This document shows positions 4,146 to 8,176 of a stretch of DNA of 8,176 nt, in pieces (position 1 is the stretch's first letter; each line of letters begins with the position of its first letter). This stretch comes from Chitinophagaceae bacterium. Lineage in GTDB: Bacteria; Bacteroidota; Bacteroidia; Chitinophagales; Chitinophagaceae. The position numbers and the translations under genes were made by a program. The stretch lies in NCBI GenBank assembly GCA_023251285.1, contig JAHEZB010000066.1, positions 1 to 8,176 on the forward strand. The letters are read 5' to 3'. The notes beneath the pieces were generated by a model, which ran no database searches, was not told the origin of the DNA, and was given only the letters and a program-made list of their open reading frames with translations.

Positions 4146-6362
4146 CTAAAGCTGTTTCAAAAAACTAATTTTAGCAATTGCATGATCTTCTGCCTGCGTT
4201 TTTGATTGAATATTGGTGAACCCATAATGATTCAGCACGAGATAAATGTAGGAAAGAGGCTGGTATTCCCAGGAGAGCCGGATGTTGTAATTGTCGGCTT
4301 TGTTTGCTGTATTTTTTTGGTAAAAACCATTCAGCTGTATTCTTGGATTTAAAGCGAGCCGCGCCTGCACTCCATAAAGATCAATTGTTTGAGAAGTGAA
4401 CTGCTCTCCCACTTTCATAAAATGATTGCGGTTGAATATCGCTGAAAAAGACATTTGTGGAATTGGCGCGAATTGTAAAGTCCAGTTGCCGCTGTTCAGT
4501 TTTCCATTAAAATAAGGCCCCCAGGTATAAACTCCAGCGAGGCTGATGATCCTTGACGGATCGGAAGTCAGATAAATTTGCTGATTCGTGAAATAATAAG
4601 AGCCTGGAGCAATCGTCACGCCCAATGGCTCAAACGGTTCTGTCAACCGCTGATAGGCAGGGGCAACGGCATAACCAAAATAAGCGCCGCTCTGAAAATT
4701 AAGCCACACAGGAAATAGCGTAAACGTACGTTCTATTGATTTTCCGGTAGATGCCTGCCAGTAAAACTCCGGCAGAAAACCTGGTTCAAAAGCGCGCAGG
4801 ATCTTTTTAAAAGGCAACCGCTTTCCACGATAATACCAATTCATTCCAGGCGTCGTTCCTATTACGTCATTGCGGGAAACAAAACCCATTTCCGGATCAA
4901 AATCTTTGCTTACATAAGATTGTGTCAGCCAGATCTTCATGTGATTGGTGGAATGAAAAATTTGCGCAATGCCGGCTGCACCGCTTTTACCTTTTTGTGA
5001 ATTGTCAGAATGCATCAGCAAGGTGTTGACTGAATTCGTTTCCCCCAAACGAAAAAAACCATCAATGGTGCTTACGATGTTTGTATTCCCCGGTTCATTC
5101 TTAACGGTTACCAAACCTCCAAGACGGTTGTTTGCGCCAATGTTTTCGGAATAACGTCCAACAAAGAAATTGGTCGCCGGGCTATTATCAGAAGCCCTTT
5201 GCCGCATGGCAATTGCGCCATAATTTGTTTTATTGGAGCGGTGCACAAACCTCGCACCTCCATCAATGGGAATCGGATTTCCCAAACTATCCAATCCAAT
5301 GCTCCTGCTGAAAAAAGGTTGAATGTGCATTTGCCCGCCAGAGCCATCGGCGCTTTGTGAAACGCCGACTCCAAATAAAGAAGCATTCTCTAAAAAGAAC
5401 TGTCTTTTCTCAGGAAAAAAAACTGAAAACCTGGTCACATTATTTACCTGCTGATCCACATCTGCCTGTGCAAAATCGGTATTGACAGTAAGGTCTAAGA
5501 CAGAGTTTGGATCGATGGCCCATTTCAAATCACCGCCGGCCTTAAAGTTGGTTTTTGATACTTTTACCGAAGAATCAAAACCTCTATAATGATCGTAAGA
5601 CGAAAGCACATATGGTTCAAAACGGATGTTCGTTTTTGCCGGCGGCGGTTCCAGGTTTTTGAGAATGCCGGCATAATTCATTCTTAGGGACGTAAACGCG
5701 CGGGGATAAGGAGAAAAAGAAGTGATCTCATTGGTGAGGCGGCGGTTTCGATAAATACTCAATCCCCAACTTTGTACAGAATCTGCTTTATTAGGATAGC
5801 GCAACGTTTGCCACGGAATGGCGATTTCTGCCGTCCAGCCGGAGTCAGTACGGTTGGTTCTCACCTTCCAAAGCCCGTTCCAGTCCACATCATAATATAA
5901 ATCATCAAAAGACAAAAGGTCGCGCTGTACGCCATAAGGATCGGTTACAAAAGCCATGGCGTTTCTCTGGTCGTTAAAACAATCCAGTGCGATGCCTACG
6001 AGGTCGCGGCTTTTATCATCAAAATCCCGTAAAAAATCGGTAGAACGAATCGCTTTTTTTCCAAGGGAATCATGGGCAAAAATGCCAAAGTACAAATACT
6101 GGCGATTGTATAAAACTTTTACGTCCGTTTCCTCGCCGGGAGCAGTGCCCTGCACCGGTTCGATCTCAACAAAGCGCGGTGAAGGCTTTGCCAGCTTCCA
6201 TTCAGGCTCGTTCAGCAAACCATCAATTTGCAAAGAAGAATGAATCTGCACCGCATCAATTTCTTTTTTTATTGAATCGGGTTGAAACACATCGGCATTC
6301 TGAGAAAAAGAATTTAAAGAAATGGAAATAAAGACACCAAGCAAGATTGTTTTGCAATGCAT
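4146..6362 (-). CDS. CBM9-like/DUF5916 outer-membrane protein
   Basis: This 738-residue exported protein has a signal peptide at residues 1-21 (hydrophobic core then SFSQ). Residues about 36-235 form a carbohydrate-binding-family-9-like domain (IDGLLNEPEW at 46-55; YLYFGIFAHDS; WTAEIAIPWQTLRY). The rest is a DUF5916 region, probably an outer-membrane beta-barrel, recognisable from DFAQADVDQQ (296-305), TRFSVFFPEKRQFFLEN (310-326) and PFFSR (349-353). These are hallmark motifs of the Bacteroidota family, and the length is normal for it. The substrate is unknown; a role in binding or moving oligosaccharides or other organics at the cell surface is inferred from the CBM9-like part only. An in-frame TTG one codon upstream exists, but ATG at 6362 is preferred. 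It lies 71 bp downstream of the repeat-protein gene on the same strand, so co-transcription is possible. No SusC/SusD genes are nearby. Confidence 0.88.
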   Translation of the reverse strand: MHCKTILLGVFISISLNSFSQNADVFQPDSIKKEIDAVQIHSSLQIDGLLNEPEWKLAKPSPRFVEIEPVQGTAPGEETDVKVLYNRQYLYFGIFAHDSLGKKAIRSTDFLRDFDDKSRDLVGIALDCFNDQRNAMAFVTDPYGVQRDLLSFDDLYYDVDWNGLWKVRTNRTDSGWTAEIAIPWQTLRYPNKADSVQSWGLSIYRNRRLTNEITSFSPYPRAFTSLRMNYAGILKNLEPPPAKTNIRFEPYVLSSYDHYRGFDSSVKVSKTNFKAGGDLKWAIDPNSVLDLTVNTDFAQADVDQQVNNVTRFSVFFPEKRQFFLENASLFGVGVSQSADGSGGQMHIQPFFSRSIGLDSLGNPIPIDGGARFVHRSNKTNYGAIAMRQRASDNSPATNFFVGRYSENIGANNRLGGLVTVKNEPGNTNIVSTIDGFFRLGETNSVNTLLMHSDNSQKGKSGAAGIAQIFHSTNHMKIWLTQSYVSKDFDPEMGFVSRNDVIGTTPGMNWYYRGKRLPFKKILRAFEPGFLPEFYWQASTGKSIERTFTLFPVWLNFQSGAYFGYAVAPAYQRLTEPFEPLGVTIAPGSYYFTNQQIYLTSDPSRIISLAGVYTWGPYFNGKLNSGNWTLQFAPIPQMSFSAIFNRNHFMKVGEQFTSQTIDLYGVQARLALNPRIQLNGFYQKNTANKADNYNIRLSWEYQPLSYIYLVLNHYGFTNIQSKTQAEDHAIAKISFLKQL

Positions 6363-6433
6363 CAAGTAAAGATAGGAAACGGAAAGAAATTATACGGCCT
6401 GAATCGAATGGTAATCTCTGAAAAAATCCGATG

Positions 6434-7078
6434 CTATTTTACATATTCCTTGTTACCGCTCTTATCAATATAATATTTCCCGCCTCTTGGCCCCTGGTAT
6501 ATTGTTCTTCCTTTCGCATCGGTGCTGATCGCTTTATCAGCGGGATGAGCCGTATTGGCGGGATTTACAACTGTAGACTGTCTTTTCACTTTTGCAACAG
6601 ATGTGGTGGCGGGAGTAGTGGTCGTTTGAACTGTTGAAGAAGCTTGAGTTGTGGCTGCCTGATTTGCTTTTGCCTGCTTTTTAGCTAAGGCTTTTGCTTC
6701 CCGGTCTGCTTTTTTTTGTGCTGCCACAGATGCCTGATCTGTAGTAGTATTTGCATTGGCAGTAGCAGCTTTTGCTTGTTCTTTTGCCTGTTTTTTAGCT
6801 AAAGCCTTTGCTTCACGGTCTGCTTTTTTTTGCGCCGCTATTGTTGCCTTATCAGTTGCTGTTGTTTGATTTACAGAAGTGGCATTCGCTTGTTCTGCCT
6901 GCTTTTTGGCTAAAGCTTTAGCCTGTCTATCGGCTTTCTTTTGGGCAGCAATCGCTTCTTTGTCGGCTTTATTCTTTTCTTTTGAAACAGAAGAACTGGG
7001 CTGAGCAGAAGTAGTTTGGGCAGCTGCGGTGGCATAAACTCCAAAAGATACAAGGAGTATTAAAATTATTTTTTTCAT
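6434..7078 (-). CDS. Secreted Lys/Ala-rich repeat protein with C-terminal PBCV basic adaptor-like domain
   Basis: This 214-residue protein begins with a clear signal peptide (1-21, ending AAAQ). A low-complexity body follows, with three near-identical 24-residue units (39-62, 76-99, 114-137; pattern D-x-A-x-x-AAQKKADR-x-AKALAKKQA). They are predicted helical and strongly basic, and are joined by Thr/Asn/Gln/Ala-rich linkers. A Thr/Ser-rich stretch (about 140-165) leads to a C-terminal domain, GRTIYQGPRGGKYYIDKSG then KEYVK (190-214). This matches the pattern of the PBCV-specific basic adaptor domain, first defined in chlorella-virus proteins and also seen in bacteria. In viral proteins it is thought to help attach proteins to DNA or virion structures; its role in a secreted bacterial protein is unknown. 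No enzyme motif is visible. Binding to nucleic acid or an anionic surface polymer would fit the charge, but is speculation. Confidence 0.82.
   Translation of the reverse strand: MKKIILILLVSFGVYATAAAQTTSAQPSSSVSKEKNKADKEAIAAQKKADRQAKALAKKQAEQANATSVNQTTATDKATIAAQKKADREAKALAKKQAKEQAKAATANANTTTDQASVAAQKKADREAKALAKKQAKANQAATTQASSTVQTTTTPATTSVAKVKRQSTVVNPANTAHPADKAISTDAKGRTIYQGPRGGKYYIDKSGNKEYVK
6668..6964 (-). repeat. Three in-frame 72-bp repeats within the Lys/Ala-rich gene
   Basis: The units lie at 6893-6964, 6782-6853 and 6668-6739, with offsets of 37 and 38 codons. At protein level, units 2 and 3 are identical over their last 18 residues. At DNA level many synonymous differences are visible, so the duplications are not recent and the amino-acid pattern is probably kept by selection. 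The linkers vary in sequence. Confidence 0.8.
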
Positions 7079-7146
7079 AAATGCTGATTTATTTAGTAAA
7101 AGGGTTGAGTTCTCCCTTAATAGCGAAGAATTATGCCAAGGTGATC

Positions 7147-7181
7147 TTGTTAAGTAATAAAACAGTCATTTTATATCTTTG
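7147..7181 (+). promoter_or_regulatory. Orphan plus-strand promoter-like element
   Basis: TATCTTTG (7174-7181) matches the -7 consensus TAnnTTTG exactly. A TTG occurs at 7147-7149, but the 24-bp spacing is longer than the usual 19-21. It points away from the repeat-protein gene, into an intergenic stretch and then antisense to the ABM-domain gene. No plus-strand gene follows, so it is either chance in AT-rich DNA or the start of a small or antisense RNA. Confidence 0.25.
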
Positions 7182-7285
7182 TAAAATCGAGGTAATAAAA
7201 ACGTGATATTTATTTGTTTACTGAATGATAAGAATTAATCTATTCTTCCGGAATGCCGGACTGATCAAACTAGATGCACTTACTC

Positions 7286-7681
7286 TTAATCCCTTAGCTT
7301 ACGAAATATTTCAGGCATACTTTGCTCATCTATTGCCTCCATGTCTATAAGTTTTAATGATTTCACCATTTTTAGCGTTGTGGTTTTATATTTCTGAAAA
7401 TGTGGTGTTTTTAAATGTGATTCATAAGCGTTCCTTTCCGCATATATTTCCAGGATCCTTACCTGTGTTGGATTTCCCTTTTGGTACATCGGATAAATAG
7501 AAATAACGCCTGGTTCTAATTTCATAGATTCCCGTGATTCCTCTTTAAGAATTGAATTGTATTCTTTAACATAATTTGAATCGATTTCTATTTCTGATAT
7601 ACGAATCATCAGCCTGCTTTTTTGAGCGAAAATATTACCTGAAGTTAACAGGATGAATGTTATTATTAAACAATATTTCAT
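7286..7681 (-). CDS. Secreted ABM-domain protein (antibiotic biosynthesis monooxygenase-like)
   Basis: This 131-residue protein starts with a signal peptide (1-20, ending IFAQ). One ABM ferredoxin-like domain follows at about 24-115: strand LMIRISEIEI, helix YVKEYNSILKEE, EPGVISIYPMY (56-66), strand VRILEIYAE (74-82), then AYESHLKTPHFQKY (85-98) with His89 and His94. The ESHLKTPHF pattern is typical of YgiN/quinol-monooxygenase-like ABM proteins, which oxidise quinols or other aromatics without a cofactor or bind such ligands. Most relatives are cytoplasmic, whereas this one is exported, so a periplasmic role is likely. The gene starts 41 bp after the stop of the upstream alcohol dehydrogenase gene on the same strand, so a two-gene operon is plausible. 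No separate promoter box was found in that gap. The substrate is unknown. Confidence 0.85.
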   Translation of the reverse strand: MKYCLIITFILLTSGNIFAQKSRLMIRISEIEIDSNYVKEYNSILKEESRESMKLEPGVISIYPMYQKGNPTQVRILEIYAERNAYESHLKTPHFQKYKTTTLKMVKSLKLIDMEAIDEQSMPEIFRKLRD

Positions 7682-7722
7682 CGGCTTTGTTCATTTTTTC
7701 TTTTGTAACTAAACCATTATCT

Positions 7723-8176
7723 TCATTTCTTCAACGAGGCCATATCAATAACAAAGCGGTATTTTACATCGCCTTTCAGCAACCGTTCATAAGCTTCATT
7801 GATCTGTTGAATGTTGATCATCTCAATGTCTGCAACAATGTTGTGCTTTCCACAAAAATCAAGCATCTCCTGCGTTTCAGCGATGCCACCAATCATTGAA
7901 CCGGCAAAACTTCTGCGGTAAGGAATGAGACTAAATGCCGCAACGGGGAGTGGTTGCTCCGGTGCTCCTACCAATACCAGCGAACCATCTACCCTTAGCT
8001 GGTTTAAATAAACATTTATGTCGTGCTGTGCAGAAACAGCGTCGAGAATAAAATGAAGTCTGCCTGCATAGCGAGTCATTTGTTGTTTATCTTTTGAAAG
8101 CACCACATCATCAGCGCCCAAACGTTTTGCATCTTCAACTTTAGAAGGCGAGGTGGTAAAAACAATTACCTCAGCG
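7723..8176 (-). CDS. Zinc-type NAD(P)-dependent alcohol dehydrogenase, C-terminal part
   Basis: These are the last 150 codons of a medium-chain dehydrogenase/reductase; the 5' end, including the catalytic zinc ligands, lies outside the window, and the frame stays open to the edge. Visible are the second half of the Rossmann cofactor domain (VIVFTTSPSK, AKRLGADDVVLSKD), FILDAVSAQHDINVYL, DGSLVLVGAPEQPL, a substrate-domain return SFAGSMIGGIAETQEMLDF, and the end NEAYERLLKGDVKYRFVIDM. These match the cinnamyl-alcohol-dehydrogenase-like group that includes E. coli YahK, which reduces aldehydes with NADPH. The TTG at 8121 is an internal Leu, not a start. It is followed by the ABM-domain gene after 41 bp, probably as one transcript. 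Confidence 0.92.
   Translation of the reverse strand, partial: AEVIVFTTSPSKVEDAKRLGADDVVLSKDKQQMTRYAGRLHFILDAVSAQHDINVYLNQLRVDGSLVLVGAPEQPLPVAAFSLIPYRRSFAGSMIGGIAETQEMLDFCGKHNIVADIEMINIQQINEAYERLLKGDVKYRFVIDMASLKK

Noticed and set aside
5108..5386. Second minus-strand frame within the DUF5916 gene
   Set aside because: It lies wholly inside a well-supported gene in another frame and has no recognisable domain.
6367..6374. TATCTTTA on the minus strand as promoter of the DUF5916 gene
   Set aside because: It ends only 4 bases before the ATG, which would place the transcript start inside the gene, and it lacks the final G and a -33 element.
7247..7260. TCCGG-AATG-CCGGA hairpin as terminator of the ABM-domain gene
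   Set aside because: The stem is only 5 bp and no T-run follows on the minus strand.
1..8176. CRISPR arrays, tRNA or rRNA genes, insertion sequences
   Set aside because: No regularly spaced repeats, cloverleaf-like segments, transposase motifs or paired terminal inverted repeats with target duplications were seen.

Overview
The window looks like chromosomal DNA of a Bacteroidota member, most likely near Chitinophagaceae (an inference from gene content, not a placement). The supporting signs are moderate GC, secreted proteins whose signal peptides end in AQ or SQ, a DUF5916-type outer-membrane protein, a secreted ABM-domain protein, TAnnTTTG promoter boxes close to start codons, and no clear Shine-Dalgarno sequences.

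Left part (1-2822): the 3' end of a sensor histidine kinase gene (+) converges on a secreted serine hydrolase of the class C beta-lactamase/PBP4B-like family (-). The gap between them holds an AT-rich hairpin and a near-perfect 33-bp palindrome. A GroES-like gene follows (+), with a promoter box just before its start and a hairpin after its stop. No groEL is present.

Middle (2823-4145): this is the accessory-looking stretch. A 355-bp intergenic region with operator-like palindromes leads into a two-gene toxin-antitoxin operon: a small antitoxin and a PIN-domain (VapC-type) ribonuclease. The PIN reading frame is intact with all its acidic residues, but its natural ATG at 3414 (overlapping the antitoxin stop as ATGA) is out of frame by one base. 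A decayed fragment of an outer-membrane-type gene follows, with a stop codon inside its signal peptide and at least one frameshift.

Right part (4146-8176): four genes on the minus strand. In transcription order they are the C-terminal part of a zinc-type alcohol dehydrogenase (cut by the window edge), a secreted ABM-domain protein 41 bp downstream (possibly the same operon), a secreted Lys/Ala-rich protein with three 24-residue repeats and a C-terminal PBCV-basic-adaptor-like domain, and a 738-residue CBM9-like/DUF5916 outer-membrane protein.

No complete new multi-gene system is evident. The points most worth following are the PIN toxin's displaced start, the repeat protein ending in a domain known from giant viruses, the GroES paralogue with an enlarged roof-loop region, and the palindrome between the convergent genes.
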